Shown here in pieces: positions 9,004 to 18,359 of a DNA stretch of 64,000 nt. Origin of the DNA: Flammeovirgaceae bacterium (GTDB taxonomy: Bacteria > Bacteroidota > Bacteroidia > Cytophagales > Cyclobacteriaceae); NCBI GenBank assembly GCA_024638265.1, contig JAHEKQ010000003.1, forward strand, positions 1 through 64,000, written 5' to 3'. The position numbers were made by a program, and so were the translations under genes. Numbering within the stretch: the first letter of the stretch is position 1; every line of letters begins with the position of its first letter. The notes below the pieces were generated by a model that saw only the letters and a program-made list of their open reading frames with translations, did not search any database and was not told the origin of the DNA.

Positions 9004-10070
9004 AAAAGTATAATTTTTACGCAGGACCGGCGATTCTGCCTCGAGAAGTAATTGAGGAAGCAGCCAGGGCGGTAAATGATTTCAATGGAAAGGGCCTTTC
9101 GATTCTTGAGATTTCCCATCGCAGCGAGGACTTTATCCAGGTAATGGAACGCGCGGAAGCTGCCGTTAGGAAGTTACTCGAAGCGGGTGAAGAATACGCC
9201 GTACTTTTTCTTTCGGGCGGGGCCAGCACCCAGTTCTTCACTCTTGCAATGAATCTCCTTGATAAGGAGGAACGCGCAGCATACATCGACACGGGATCAT
9301 GGTCATCAAAGGCAATCAAGGAAGCAGCTGGGCTTGCGCAGGTGAAAGTGGTTGCTTCAAGTAAGGATAAGAATTACAATTACATCCCCAAAGACTGGAG
9401 TCTTCCTCCGGATGCAAAATACCTACATATCACTTCGAACAATACCATCTTTGGCACGCGTTATAAAGAGTTTCCTGAAGTTAAAATTCCATTAGTGGCG
9501 GATATGTCTTCAGATATATTCAGCAGACCGGTTCCGATGTCCAGGTTTGGATTGATCTATGCAGGGGCCCAGAAAAATATGGGCCCGGCGGGCACTACGC
9601 TGGTTGTGGTGAGAAAAAAGTACCTTGGAAAGGTTTCCAGGCACCTCCCCACCATGGTCAACTACCAAACCCATATTGAAAAAGGGTCAATGTTCAATAC
9701 ACCCCCTGTATTCCCGATCTATGTGAGTATGCTTACCATGGAATGGATGCTTTCCCAGGGTGGAATTGCGGCTATGGAAAAAAGAAACATGAAAAAAGCG
9801 GCCAAGCTTTACGATGAAATTGACAGGAATTCCTTGTTTATTGGAACTGCAGAAAAGGAAGACCGGTCCATTATGAATGTATGTTTTCTGCTCAATGAGC
9901 AAAAACTGGAGGAAACATTTATGGCGAAGGCTACCGAAGCTGGATGCGTAGGCATTAAGGGTCACCGTTCTGTGGGTGGCTACAGGGCTTCAATCTACAA
10001 TGCAATGGAGATGGAAGGAGTCGATGTTCTTGTAGAAGTTATGCAGGATCTGGAAAAAAACCACGGATAA
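9000..10070 (+). CDS. serC: Phosphoserine aminotransferase
   Basis: PLP-dependent transfer of an amino group from glutamate to 3-phosphohydroxypyruvate, the second step of serine synthesis; cytoplasmic, 356 residues. The N-terminus NFYAGPAILP, the PLP lysine in YAGAQKNMGPAG and the C-terminal GHRSVGGYRASIYNA are diagnostic. It is translationally coupled to the cyclase gene (ATGA overlap) and placed with serA in one run. In some organisms the enzyme also serves pyridoxine synthesis; nothing here shows that. Confidence 0.95.
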   Translation: MKKYNFYAGPAILPREVIEEAARAVNDFNGKGLSILEISHRSEDFIQVMERAEAAVRKLLEAGEEYAVLFLSGGASTQFFTLAMNLLDKEERAAYIDTGSWSSKAIKEAAGLAQVKVVASSKDKNYNYIPKDWSLPPDAKYLHITSNNTIFGTRYKEFPEVKIPLVADMSSDIFSRPVPMSRFGLIYAGAQKNMGPAGTTLVVVRKKYLGKVSRHLPTMVNYQTHIEKGSMFNTPPVFPIYVSMLTMEWMLSQGGIAAMEKRNMKKAAKLYDEIDRNSLFIGTAEKEDRSIMNVCFLLNEQKLEETFMAKATEAGCVGIKGHRSVGGYRASIYNAMEMEGVDVLVEVMQDLEKNHG

Positions 10071-10080
10071 TCATCAGGCC

Positions 10081-11178
10081 ATGAGCGAAGATCGAAAATT
10101 TATAAACGTCCATTATCAATCTTATCTGCAACTAGAGAAGGTTTTAGGGGCTCAGGAAATGCGAAGCGCCAAGCTCGATAAACCCGCACATGATGAGATG
10201 CTTTTTATAATCACTCACCAGGCTTACGAATTGTGGTTCAAGCAAATATTGCATGAGTTGGGATCGGTCTCGGCTCTTTTTAAAGCGGAAAAGATAGACG
10301 AACGTACGCTCGGCACGGCTGTTAGCCGGCTCAACAGGGTAGTGGATATACAGAACCTTATCATCGATCAGATAAGGATTTTGGAAACCATGACTCCCCT
10401 TGACTTCCTCGAATTCAGGAATTATTTGTTTCCGGCCAGCGGGTTCCAGAGTTTTCAATTCAGGCAGGTGGAAGTCCTCCTCGGGCTGGAAGACAAAAAA
10501 AGGATCACTTATAATAAAATTGCTTATGACAGCCCCTTCGATCCTGCTCAACAGGAGGAACTAAAGAAAACCAAAGAGAATAACCTGTTTGACCTGGTAG
10601 AGATATGGCTGGAAAGGACCCCTTTCCTCCAATTCCAGGGATTCGATTTTCTAAGTAGTTATCAAAGCGCTGTAAACCGGATGATTGAGAAGGAGAGGCT
10701 GAGAATTGAAGGCTCAAAGTTAAGCTCCGAGGATAAGGAACAGCGTTTGAAAATGCTCGGAAATACGGATAGCTACTATGAACTGATCTTTAACGAGGAA
10801 CAGCACAAAAAACTAATGGATGAGGGCCAGGTGCGGCTTTCGTATAAAGCGACATTGGCAGCTCTGCTGATCAATCTCTACAGGGACGAGCCCATCCTTC
10901 ATCAACCTTACCGATTGTTAAATGCACTTTCGGAGATCGATGAACTTTTCACGACCTGGAGATACAGGCATGCACAAATGGTGCTGCGCATGCTTGGCAA
11001 AAAAATAGGTACAGGAGGCTCATCCGGACATGATTACCTCCAGAATACAGCGCTCCGTCATCATATTTTCTCAGATTTGCATAATATTTCTACGCTACTG
11101 ATTCCAAGGTCTGAACTTCCCGATCTTCCAGAAGATGTCAGAAAGATGCTTGGGTTCTATTATACTTCAGTGAATTGA
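10081..11178 (+). CDS. kynA: Tryptophan 2,3-dioxygenase family protein
   Basis: Heme dioxygenase opening the indole ring of L-tryptophan to N-formylkynurenine; cytoplasmic. 365 residues, longer than compact bacterial TDO (about 280) through an inserted middle part. Landmarks: HDEMLFIITHQAYELWFKQI near the N-terminus (substrate and heme pocket), FQSFQFRQVE, and the C-terminal RHAQMVLRMLGKKIGTGGSS with the axial-histidine region, followed by SGHDYL. It lies 10 bp after serC and 3 bp before kynureninase, which supports a tryptophan-catabolic role. Confidence 0.9.
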   Translation: MSEDRKFINVHYQSYLQLEKVLGAQEMRSAKLDKPAHDEMLFIITHQAYELWFKQILHELGSVSALFKAEKIDERTLGTAVSRLNRVVDIQNLIIDQIRILETMTPLDFLEFRNYLFPASGFQSFQFRQVEVLLGLEDKKRITYNKIAYDSPFDPAQQEELKKTKENNLFDLVEIWLERTPFLQFQGFDFLSSYQSAVNRMIEKERLRIEGSKLSSEDKEQRLKMLGNTDSYYELIFNEEQHKKLMDEGQVRLSYKATLAALLINLYRDEPILHQPYRLLNALSEIDELFTTWRYRHAQMVLRMLGKKIGTGGSSGHDYLQNTALRHHIFSDLHNISTLLIPRSELPDLPEDVRKMLGFYYTSVN

Positions 11179-11181
11179 TCT

Positions 11182-12441
11182 ATGATATATTCTCCAGGAA
11201 AATCATTTGCTGAACAGATGGACCGGGAAGACCCTCTTCGCGGATTCAGAGAGAAATTTCATTACCCTGATCAACACCGCGGCAAAAAATGTATTTACCT
11301 GTGTGGAAATTCCCTCGGCCTGCAACCAAAATCCACCCGGGAACATATAAATAAGGAACTTGAAAGGTGGCAATTACAGGGTGTAGAAGGTTGGTTTGAC
11401 AAGGAGGATCCCTGGGTGACTTATGCAGAAACACTTTCGGAACCTATGGCCCGAATAGTCGGTGCAGAAGAACATGAGGTTGCAGTGATGAACTCACTGA
11501 CGGTTAATCTCCATCTTATATTGTCAGCCTTCTACAAGCCCACAAAAGAGAGATATAAAATATTAATCGAAAGTGATGCCTTTCCCAGTGATCGATATGC
11601 CTTTGAATCACAGGTCGGACTTCATGGTTTTGACCCGGTCGACGGCATCCTTGAGGTCACTCCTGATGAGGGAACAATAATCTCAACAGAAAAAATCAAC
11701 AAGGTTATTTCTGAAAGAGGACATGAAATAGCTATTGTTTTGCTGGGCGGAGTCAATTATTATACGGGCCAGTGGTTTGACATACCTGAAATAACGCGAA
11801 GTGCACATAACGAGGGATGCCTGGTGGGCTGGGATCTCGCCCATGCTGCTGGAAATGTACCGTTAAATCTACATGGTGATGACGTGGATTTCGCCGCATG
11901 GTGCAACTATAAGTATCTCAATTCAGGCCCCGGGAGCATAGCGGGTGTTTTTATACATGAGCGATTTCACGGTGAGGCGGGAATGCCGGGCCTGGCTGGT
12001 TGGTGGGGCCAGAAGTTGGATAGCCGTTTCAATATGCGAAAGCCCTGGGACCCTGCAGAAGGAGCGAAAGGTTGGGTGATAAGTACCCCAACAATTCTTG
12101 CACTGGCAAGTGTGAGATCGTCGCTGGCAGTATTTGAAGAAGCCGGGATGCCACGAATCCGGGAGAAATCTGTTAGGCTTACCGGTTACCTGGAATACCT
12201 TCTCAGTAACCTTCAGACTGATAGGATTTCACTGATTACACCAAAAGATCCCACTTCAAGGGGAGCACAACTCTCTATTCGCGTCAATGGGGCAGATAAA
12301 AACCTTTTTGAAACACTGAGTAATAAGGGAATCGTCGCAGATTGGAGAGAGCCGGATGTAATACGGGTGGCCCCTGCACCCCTTTATAATTCCTATATGG
12401 ATGTTGGGGAGTTTGTAGAGATTTTAGAGGACGAAATTTAA
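11182..12441 (+). CDS. kynU: Kynureninase
   Basis: PLP enzyme cleaving kynurenine (or 3-hydroxykynurenine) to anthranilate (or 3-hydroxyanthranilate) plus alanine. 419 residues, typical length. CGNSLGLQPKS near the N-terminus, VGWDLAHAAGNVPL and the PLP-lysine motif WCNYKYLNSGPGS are clear. No kynurenine 3-monooxygenase or 3-hydroxyanthranilate dioxygenase is in this window, so the local genes alone would give anthranilate. Ends next to the convergent gene at 12442. Confidence 0.93.
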   Translation: MIYSPGKSFAEQMDREDPLRGFREKFHYPDQHRGKKCIYLCGNSLGLQPKSTREHINKELERWQLQGVEGWFDKEDPWVTYAETLSEPMARIVGAEEHEVAVMNSLTVNLHLILSAFYKPTKERYKILIESDAFPSDRYAFESQVGLHGFDPVDGILEVTPDEGTIISTEKINKVISERGHEIAIVLLGGVNYYTGQWFDIPEITRSAHNEGCLVGWDLAHAAGNVPLNLHGDDVDFAAWCNYKYLNSGPGSIAGVFIHERFHGEAGMPGLAGWWGQKLDSRFNMRKPWDPAEGAKGWVISTPTILALASVRSSLAVFEEAGMPRIREKSVRLTGYLEYLLSNLQTDRISLITPKDPTSRGAQLSIRVNGADKNLFETLSNKGIVADWREPDVIRVAPAPLYNSYMDVGEFVEILEDEI

Positions 12442-12657
12442 TTAGGGACTTTGGATAAAGACCAATGACAGCAAATACAGGCTGAGCAAAACAATAGCTG
12501 AGATTCCATATACCCGGAGTATTCGAATCCGGTTTTGAGTATCCTCCCACCATAGCAGGATCGTAGGTTTATAAAGGCCTACAATGACAAGAAAAACAGA
12601 GAATAGCCCAGTCCAGAGCAGGAGATATTGAATGAATTCGTAGCTACTTGCGAACAT
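12442..12657 (-). CDS. Small two-helix membrane protein, unknown function
   Basis: 71 residues from ATG 12657; the frame also offers TTG 12663. Two hydrophobic segments (about residues 9-30 and 48-69) are split by a basic, polar loop with WWEDTQNRIRILR, so a hairpin in the inner membrane is likely. The start lies inside the end of the upstream DJ-1-like gene (14 bp overlap), so the two may be coupled. I do not recognise a family. Confidence 0.55.
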   Translation of the reverse strand: MFASSYEFIQYLLLWTGLFSVFLVIVGLYKPTILLWWEDTQNRIRILRVYGISAIVLLSLYLLSLVFIQSP

Positions 12658-13363
12658 GGTCAATTGTATTTACATCCCAATCAATTACCAGTCCCTTGGC
12701 CACTCCCCGGGCTGTTTCGTTGCCGTAAAGTAACTCCACCAGGTATAATGCCGGGTCATAAGACTTCGCCCCTCCCGCTGAAGTGATGGCCTTGTCGTCA
12801 TGGACAAAACTCACACCTTCATGAACCACCAGTTGAGGGTAAGCACTTCGAAATCTGGCGATGTCGGAAGGAAAAGTGGTACATTCCAACCCCTCCAGAA
12901 GCCCTGCTTCGGCCAGGACAAAGGCACCATCACAAAGTGACATGATATAATTGGCGTTCTTCCCGATGGATTTCACAAAATCAATCATTTGTGTATTCTC
13001 AAGATCTGAATCCATACTGTTTTCTGCACTTGGAACCACCAGGACATTAATCGAGGGCAGGGAATCATTCCAGGAATAATCGGGTATAATTTTGAGGCCT
13101 TCAAAAGATGTAATGTATTCATTCCCGGGGCCTACCGTAAACACCTTCATTCCATGCTCTGTGTGAAAGACCGTATGGTGTAGAATATCCATGGGTGCCA
13201 CAAGTTCCGAGTTATAAACGCCGTCAACTACAAGAAATGCCACATTCAGAACTCCTTCCGGATGGATGGGATGCGGCATAGCATTCATTTCCAATTGCGG
13301 AGGCTTGGTTTGTTGACAGGATATACAAAGGGTCAGAAAACAGAGAAATACCGAATATTTCAT
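12644..13363 (-). CDS. DJ-1/PfpI-family lipoprotein
   Basis: 239 residues. A lipoprotein signal peptide ends in LTLCISC (Cys16), so the protein would be lipid-anchored and face the periplasm or surface. The rest is a DJ-1/PfpI fold: VLVVPSAENS and the nucleophile elbow MSLCDGAFVLAEAG with Cys144. The family includes proteases, glyoxalases, chaperones and AraC-type sensor domains; the sequence does not separate these. Export is unusual for the family. It diverges from the SRPBCC gene with only 15 bp between starts. Confidence 0.8.
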   Translation of the reverse strand: MKYSVFLCFLTLCISCQQTKPPQLEMNAMPHPIHPEGVLNVAFLVVDGVYNSELVAPMDILHHTVFHTEHGMKVFTVGPGNEYITSFEGLKIIPDYSWNDSLPSINVLVVPSAENSMDSDLENTQMIDFVKSIGKNANYIMSLCDGAFVLAEAGLLEGLECTTFPSDIARFRSAYPQLVVHEGVSFVHDDKAITSAGGAKSYDPALYLVELLYGNETARGVAKGLVIDWDVNTIDHVRK

Positions 13364-13378
13364 AGATTTATATGTAAA

Positions 13379-13906
13379 ATGAAGATACTTAAATATTCAA
13401 TAATTACTATTCTCGTGCTTTTTTTGGTATTCATTTCCATTGGGATACTAAACCCGACATTTACCTACGAGAGCCGGATCGAAGTAAATGCTTCTCCACA
13501 GAAATGTTGGCAAATTTTTACAAGCCAGGAAAAGATGAAGGATTGGATGTTGGACCTGGAAGAAGTGAAATTATTGAGTGGAGAAGAAGGACAGCCGGGT
13601 AGCGAGTATGAATTTACATTTCGGCAGAATGATGAAGTCATAATTGTTAGGGAGAAGGTAGCTGAGATTCGAAAAGGCGAATTCTACGCATTTGACCTCA
13701 AAGCAGAGATACTCGAGGCCCGGACCGAGGTAGCTTTTGAAAATAATGGTGAAACTACCGTAATACACTCAAAGACTGTTGCAGAAGCAAACGACATGAT
13801 TACAAGGTCCTTATTCTCATTAATGGAAAATACCTTTAAGGAACAGTCGGATATCCAGTACGAAAGACTTAAGAAATTAATAGAAAAAGAAGCGGGAGAG
13901 GAATGA
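13379..13906 (+). CDS. Membrane-anchored SRPBCC (START-like) protein
   Basis: 175 residues from ATG 13379; a longer frame reaches 13262 but overlaps the divergent lipoprotein gene and lacks homology-like sequence. One N-terminal membrane helix (residues 5-24) is followed by a START/polyketide-cyclase-like domain: SRIEVNASPQKCWQIFTSQE and a Glu-rich central sheet. Such domains bind hydrophobic ligands. The next gene (SprT-like) overlaps by 4 nt. The ligand and function are unknown. Confidence 0.7.
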   Translation: MKILKYSIITILVLFLVFISIGILNPTFTYESRIEVNASPQKCWQIFTSQEKMKDWMLDLEEVKLLSGEEGQPGSEYEFTFRQNDEVIIVREKVAEIRKGEFYAFDLKAEILEARTEVAFENNGETTVIHSKTVAEANDMITRSLFSLMENTFKEQSDIQYERLKKLIEKEAGEE

Positions 13907-14511
13907 GTATCGCAAAGGGCGAGGATGTATTGAGGAGTCAATTGCCGGAAGGATTTTATGAAATGGCAAGGGCGTGGCAGGAAAATCTCGGGTTCAACCT
14001 GAAAATTACCTCTCCTCGCAAGACTAAATTGGGTGATTTCAAGATTGATCACCGAACGGGGCAACACTGGGTATCGGTAAACAGAACTACCGACAAATGG
14101 TCTTTCCTGATCACATTCGCACACGAGGCGGCTCACAGTGAAGTCCAAGGGAAATATGGTCCGCAGGTGCGTCATCACGGAAAGGAATGGAAGTCCACAT
14201 TCAGGCGCTATCTGCTGGAAATACTATCAACGGGTAGGGTGCCAGAAACTCTTTCCGGTGCGCTGGCCTCCTATTGTAAAAACCCCCGGGCAAGTACGTA
14301 CAGTTATCCTCCACTGGTCAATGCATTGCACGAACTGAGCGGGAATAATCATTTGTTATTAGACAAACTCAAACCAGGCAGTTCTTTTCTGTTTAAAGGA
14401 CAAAAATATACTTACCTGGACCGGCGTAGGACCCGTGCCTTATGTAAACAGGAATCATCGGGTAGAAATTACCTGATTTCTCTGTATGCAGAAATCAACG
14501 CCAGCACCTAA
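13903..14511 (+). CDS. SprT-like metalloprotease-fold protein
   Basis: 202 residues of the SprT family. The zinc motif HEAAH lies at residues 74-78 (FAHEAAHSEVQG), followed by HHGKEWKSTFRR with a probable third His ligand. The C-terminal zinc-ribbon cysteines of longer SprT proteins are not evident. Eukaryotic relatives (Spartan) cut DNA-protein crosslinks; the bacterial role is not settled. Start overlaps the SRPBCC stop (ATGA). The stop overlaps the convergent M20 gene by 4 nt. Confidence 0.8.
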   Translation: MSIAKGEDVLRSQLPEGFYEMARAWQENLGFNLKITSPRKTKLGDFKIDHRTGQHWVSVNRTTDKWSFLITFAHEAAHSEVQGKYGPQVRHHGKEWKSTFRRYLLEILSTGRVPETLSGALASYCKNPRASTYSYPPLVNALHELSGNNHLLLDKLKPGSSFLFKGQKYTYLDRRRTRALCKQESSGRNYLISLYAEINAST

Positions 14512-15803
14512 TTATTATTCATGTAATCTACGGTGAGGTTAACCATGGCCTTTAATCCATGGATCAGGCCACTGTCATCAATGTAGAAATCCGGCGTATG
14601 ATGGGCCGGGATATAGTCACCTTCTTTGTGGGATTCTGGCAAGCCTCCCAGGCGAATAAAAAGTGCAGGGACTTCATTGGCAAAAAACGAAAAGTCTTCC
14701 GCCCCGGTACTGGCTTTAAGAAGCAGAACATTTTCTTCACCAACGGATTTGTTGAGGCTCGACAACATTTTCGCCGTAAGCCCAGGGTCATTATAGGTCA
14801 CTGGTACAGCTTTGGTAATTTCTACCATGGCTTCTGCCCCCTGGCTCTGAGCAATAAGCTTGGCAGTTTTCTCAATCTTTTCATGGATGAGGTCCTGCAT
14901 TTCGACATCCAGTGTCCGTATGGTTCCGATCATCTCCACCTCTTCGGGAATAATGTTGTTTCTGATGCCCCCTCGAATTAAACCAACCGAGATTACCGCG
15001 GCTTCCTTGGTGAGTTCTGATTGCCTGCTGACGATGGTCTGCAGTCCGTTGATGATCAATGCCGAAGTAGAGATGGGATCGACGCCTGCCCATGGTTTGG
15101 AGCCATGCGACTGCACCCCCTTGACTACAATCCTGAACCGGTCAGCTGCCGCCAGGGTACCCCCGGGCTTGTACCCGATTTTTCCAACCGGAATCTCTGA
15201 CGAAATATGTAATCCAAAGATTACGTCGACTTCAGGATTCTGAAATACACCTTCCTTTAGCATTAGTTTGGCACCCCCTTCTTCACCAACCGGGGGACCT
15301 TCTTCGGCAGGCTGGAAAATGAACTTTACGGTCCCGCGGAGATCCTTTTTCATTTGCGATAAAACCTGGGCGGTCGCCATTAAGATAGCAACGTGAGTAT
15401 CATGACCACAGGCGTGCATTACACCGGTTTCTATTCCGTTGTAAGTGGACTGCACTTTTGAAGCGAAAGGTATATCGACCCTTTCGGTTACCGGAAGGGC
15501 ATCCATATCTGCCCTTAGTGCCACCACCGGACCGGGTTTGCTTCCCTTTAAGACTCCCACTACACCGGTATGCGCAACTCCTGTTTCCACTTGAATACCC
15601 AGGGATTCGAGGTGCTCTGCAACCATTTTAGCGGTATTGAATTCCCGGTTGGAAAGCTCGGGATTTTCATGAATATACCTTCTCCACTCCACCATACTGG
15701 TTTCGACTTCAGCGGTCAGTTTGGAGATTTGGGTATCCAGTTTTTTCTGCCCATACGAAAGGCCCGTGGACAGGAGTAATATGCTTAGCAAAATTCTTTT
15801 CAT
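14508..15803 (-). CDS. Secreted M20-family amidohydrolase
   Basis: 431 residues with a signal peptide (RILLSILLLSTGLSYG), so periplasmic or exported. It matches the M20D type (hippurate, indole-acetyl-amino-acid and N-acyl-amino-acid hydrolases): VALRADMDALPV, HACGHDTHVAILM, QPAEEGPPVGEEGG with the catalytic Glu, and a dimerisation domain in the middle. The substrate is probably an N-acylated amino acid. Five bp upstream is the isoaspartyl peptidase gene, so the pair likely forms a periplasmic peptide or amide degradation operon. Confidence 0.9.
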   Translation of the reverse strand: MKRILLSILLLSTGLSYGQKKLDTQISKLTAEVETSMVEWRRYIHENPELSNREFNTAKMVAEHLESLGIQVETGVAHTGVVGVLKGSKPGPVVALRADMDALPVTERVDIPFASKVQSTYNGIETGVMHACGHDTHVAILMATAQVLSQMKKDLRGTVKFIFQPAEEGPPVGEEGGAKLMLKEGVFQNPEVDVIFGLHISSEIPVGKIGYKPGGTLAAADRFRIVVKGVQSHGSKPWAGVDPISTSALIINGLQTIVSRQSELTKEAAVISVGLIRGGIRNNIIPEEVEMIGTIRTLDVEMQDLIHEKIEKTAKLIAQSQGAEAMVEITKAVPVTYNDPGLTAKMLSSLNKSVGEENVLLLKASTGAEDFSFFANEVPALFIRLGGLPESHKEGDYIPAHHTPDFYIDDSGLIHGLKAMVNLTVDYMNNN

Positions 15804-15808
15804 GGATC

Positions 15809-16861
15809 TTAATCTTTATATATAAATACCTGGGGACTTCCTTTTTCATTGATGTATCCCCTGTACATGCCTTCGGTATTAAATTTCATGGCTACGTTAC
15901 CTGCCCGGTCAAGACTTACGATACCCCCGGAACCATTGATGGCAGCAAGCTTATTGTTTACCACTTCTTCAGCCGCATCGTTCAGGCTCATATTCTTGTA
16001 CTTCATCAGGGCCGCGATATCATATGCCACTATATTTCGAATAAAGAACTCGCCATGTCCGGTAGAAGACACGCCGCAGGTGGTATTGTCAGCATAGGTA
16101 CCAGCACCGATAATGGGTGAGTCTCCGATTCTTCCATAGCGCTTGTTCGTCATACCGCCTGTACTGGTGCCTGCAGCAATATTTCCATCTTTATCCAATG
16201 CTATCGCACCCACAGTGCTGAATTTCCTGTCTGGATTTTCGTAGAGGTAAGCCGAAGTACCCTCATTATTTTCCTTTTCCAGTACATCCTGTAATTGTTG
16301 GTATCTTTTATCCGTGTGAAAGTAATCAGGTTCAACAATTTCAAGTCCCTGTTCCAATGCAAACTGCTCTGCTCCCTGACCGGACATCATCACGTGAGGG
16401 CTGTTTTCCATTACTGCCCTTGCGGCAGAGATGGGACTCTTAATATTTGATACCCCGGCAATAGCTCCCGCCATTCCGGTCTTGCCATCCATTATACTGG
16501 CATCGAGTTCATTCCTCCCTTCGTGGGTAAATACAGCTCCTTTACCGGCATTGAACAAGGGGGATTCTTCAAGAACCTGGATGGCCTCGATGATAGCATC
16601 CAGGCTGCTACCCCCATTTTCAAGGACTTGGTAACCGGCGTTTAAGGATTCCGATAACTTAGCCCTGTACTCCGATTCCATATCTGCGGACATTGCATCT
16701 CTTGTAATCGTTCCGGCTCCTCCATGGATAACCAAGGTAATAGGTCCCTGTTCTTCCACGATTTGGCCTGTTGAAAGGGTAGCCTCCAGGGTAGAGTCTC
16801 CTTGATTCCCTGAACAACTGAGTAAAATCAGGAATGAGAATAGGTAGATCAATTTCTTCAT
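15809..16861 (-). CDS. Isoaspartyl peptidase / L-asparaginase lipoprotein
   Basis: 350 residues, Ntn-hydrolase (asparaginase 2) family. A lipobox FLILLSC (Cys16) predicts lipid anchoring. VIHGGAGTI opens the alpha part, and the autocleavage threonine lies in KFSTVGAIALDKDG near residue 215; GTSTGG and GDSPIIGAGTYA complete the active site. Function: hydrolysis of beta-aspartyl dipeptides and asparagine. It is first of a two-gene minus-strand unit with the M20 hydrolase. Confidence 0.92.
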   Translation of the reverse strand: MKKLIYLFSFLILLSCSGNQGDSTLEATLSTGQIVEEQGPITLVIHGGAGTITRDAMSADMESEYRAKLSESLNAGYQVLENGGSSLDAIIEAIQVLEESPLFNAGKGAVFTHEGRNELDASIMDGKTGMAGAIAGVSNIKSPISAARAVMENSPHVMMSGQGAEQFALEQGLEIVEPDYFHTDKRYQQLQDVLEKENNEGTSAYLYENPDRKFSTVGAIALDKDGNIAAGTSTGGMTNKRYGRIGDSPIIGAGTYADNTTCGVSSTGHGEFFIRNIVAYDIAALMKYKNMSLNDAAEEVVNNKLAAINGSGGIVSLDRAGNVAMKFNTEGMYRGYINEKGSPQVFIYKD

Positions 16862-16950
16862 AGTCGTCTCAGATTTAGGAGAAAATTAGGCAAAATCAAT
16901 AACTATCCCAGAGTCATTGATGTATGAGGGCAATCTTTAATGTAAATGGA

Positions 16951-17718
16951 TCAGGCCATCAAAGCTATTAACTCTTTTAGCAGTTTGGCCGTGAGCATGC
17001 CAGTCATCCCGTTAAGGTCCCGGTCGGGATTGAATTCTACAATATCGGCCCCAATGATCTCCTGATCCATCGCTAAAAGTAAGTCGATGACTTGTCTGCT
17101 GCTAAATCCACCCGGCTCATGATGGGCAATCCCGGGAGCAAAAGCCGGGTCAAAAGCATCCATATCTACGGATATGTACAGAGGTCGATCAAATGAAGGC
17201 ACTGATTCTATTCTGTAGTCTTTCATTTCAATGATTTCCACGCCAAATTTATCTGCCATTTCCCTCTGGTGTGCGGTAAGCGTTCGGATCCCCACCTGAA
17301 CCAGTTTATGAGCCAGACCGTCTTCCATGATTCTCGCAAAGGGACAGGCATGAGAGAAGCGGTCTCCCTCAAATTCATCATAGAGGTCGCTGTGCGCATC
17401 AATATGCAGGATATCAAATTCACCTTGATTCTCATGGATCGCCTTTACTATGGGATAACTGATCGAGTGGTCCCCACCAAGGGTAATCAATTTATCAGAG
17501 GCGGCGTTTTTTAAGGTGATATCATAGATATCGAAATAGGAGGAGATAATAAAGTCACCATGATCATTGATTGGAACCTCTGAAATATCCAGGCCCGACT
17601 CCGAGAATAAATTAGCTGAATCAGATTTCAGGCATTCCCGAATCACTGGGGGTGCCTTGGCCGCCCCTCTTAAATAGGATGACTTCTCATCGAAAAGTAT
17701 CCCCTGGAGGCCAATCAT
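16951..17718 (-). CDS. Agmatinase / ureohydrolase-family protein
   Basis: 255 residues, cytoplasmic, binuclear Mn family (arginase, agmatinase, formimidoylglutamase). Metal motifs are complete: GGDHSISYP, DAHSDLYDEF and SVDMDAFDPAFAPG. The short length and the last motif fit agmatinase (SpeB) better than arginase, but no arginine decarboxylase is near. Its start codon overlaps the end of the outer-membrane protein gene by 1 nt, so they are co-transcribed. Confidence 0.85.
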   Translation of the reverse strand: MIGLQGILFDEKSSYLRGAAKAPPVIRECLKSDSANLFSESGLDISEVPINDHGDFIISSYFDIYDITLKNAASDKLITLGGDHSISYPIVKAIHENQGEFDILHIDAHSDLYDEFEGDRFSHACPFARIMEDGLAHKLVQVGIRTLTAHQREMADKFGVEIIEMKDYRIESVPSFDRPLYISVDMDAFDPAFAPGIAHHEPGGFSSRQVIDLLLAMDQEIIGADIVEFNPDRDLNGMTGMLTAKLLKELIALMA

Positions 17719-18359
17719 TAAAAAATAACTCCGATTTCCAGGCCTATAAAGGTGGATTGTATTCTGAAATTCTCATCGAGTGCGATGGTCTCGCTCGCCT
17801 GGTTGATGAAACTCCTCTGATAAGTGAAACCGGCAAATGCACTGGTTTCTGTACCCAACCTCCTTTCCAACCCGGCAGATACGAGTAATCCAATATCTGC
17901 GAAACCTGCCTTTGTTACCAATGGATCAGTGAGTTCCCCGATCTTATCATGAACCTTTATATCAAAGATTCCACCTAACTGCATATACACCTTTGAATCA
18001 AGGGCAACTTCATTGGTAAGTAGCTTCAGTGAAACCGGAATCTGAATGTATTGAATGATTAAATCATCAGCATAGCTAACACCGGGTGTATCACCGCTGA
18101 CATTATAACTGAACTTCTTCGACAGGAAATTCAATCCCGACCTGAATTCGTAATTATCATCCAATTTATAGTCAATGACAAGGCCCGCCAGCATACGCAA
18201 AGGGCTGTTCTCCTCGTTAACAGTCATAGTGTCGGAAAGAAAAGTGGTCCTGAGGGGTGTTAATCCGGGGGCAACCTTGATTCCGAGTTTTAATTGTGCA
18301 ATCCCATTGTAGGCTAAACCGCACAGAAAAATTAATATTGCAACGCGTTTGATACTCAT
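17718..18359 (-). CDS. Outer-membrane beta-barrel protein (PorT-like)
   Basis: 213 residues from ATG 18359; the frame also opens at TTG 18386, but the signal peptide (SIKRVAILIFLCGLAYNGIA, cut before Gln) starts at the ATG. The mature part has alternating hydrophobic strands and ends in an aromatic residue (LEIGVIF), typical for the small 8-stranded barrels often labelled PorT family in Bacteroidota. No specific function. It precedes the agmatinase gene and diverges from gldB with 26 bp between starts. Confidence 0.75.
   Translation of the reverse strand: MSIKRVAILIFLCGLAYNGIAQLKLGIKVAPGLTPLRTTFLSDTMTVNEENSPLRMLAGLVIDYKLDDNYEFRSGLNFLSKKFSYNVSGDTPGVSYADDLIIQYIQIPVSLKLLTNEVALDSKVYMQLGGIFDIKVHDKIGELTDPLVTKAGFADIGLLVSAGLERRLGTETSAFAGFTYQRSFINQASETIALDENFRIQSTFIGLEIGVIF

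Noticed and set aside
13262-13378. Longer N-terminus of the SRPBCC protein
   Set aside because: The extra 39 residues overlap the divergent lipoprotein gene's signal peptide region and look like antisense translation.
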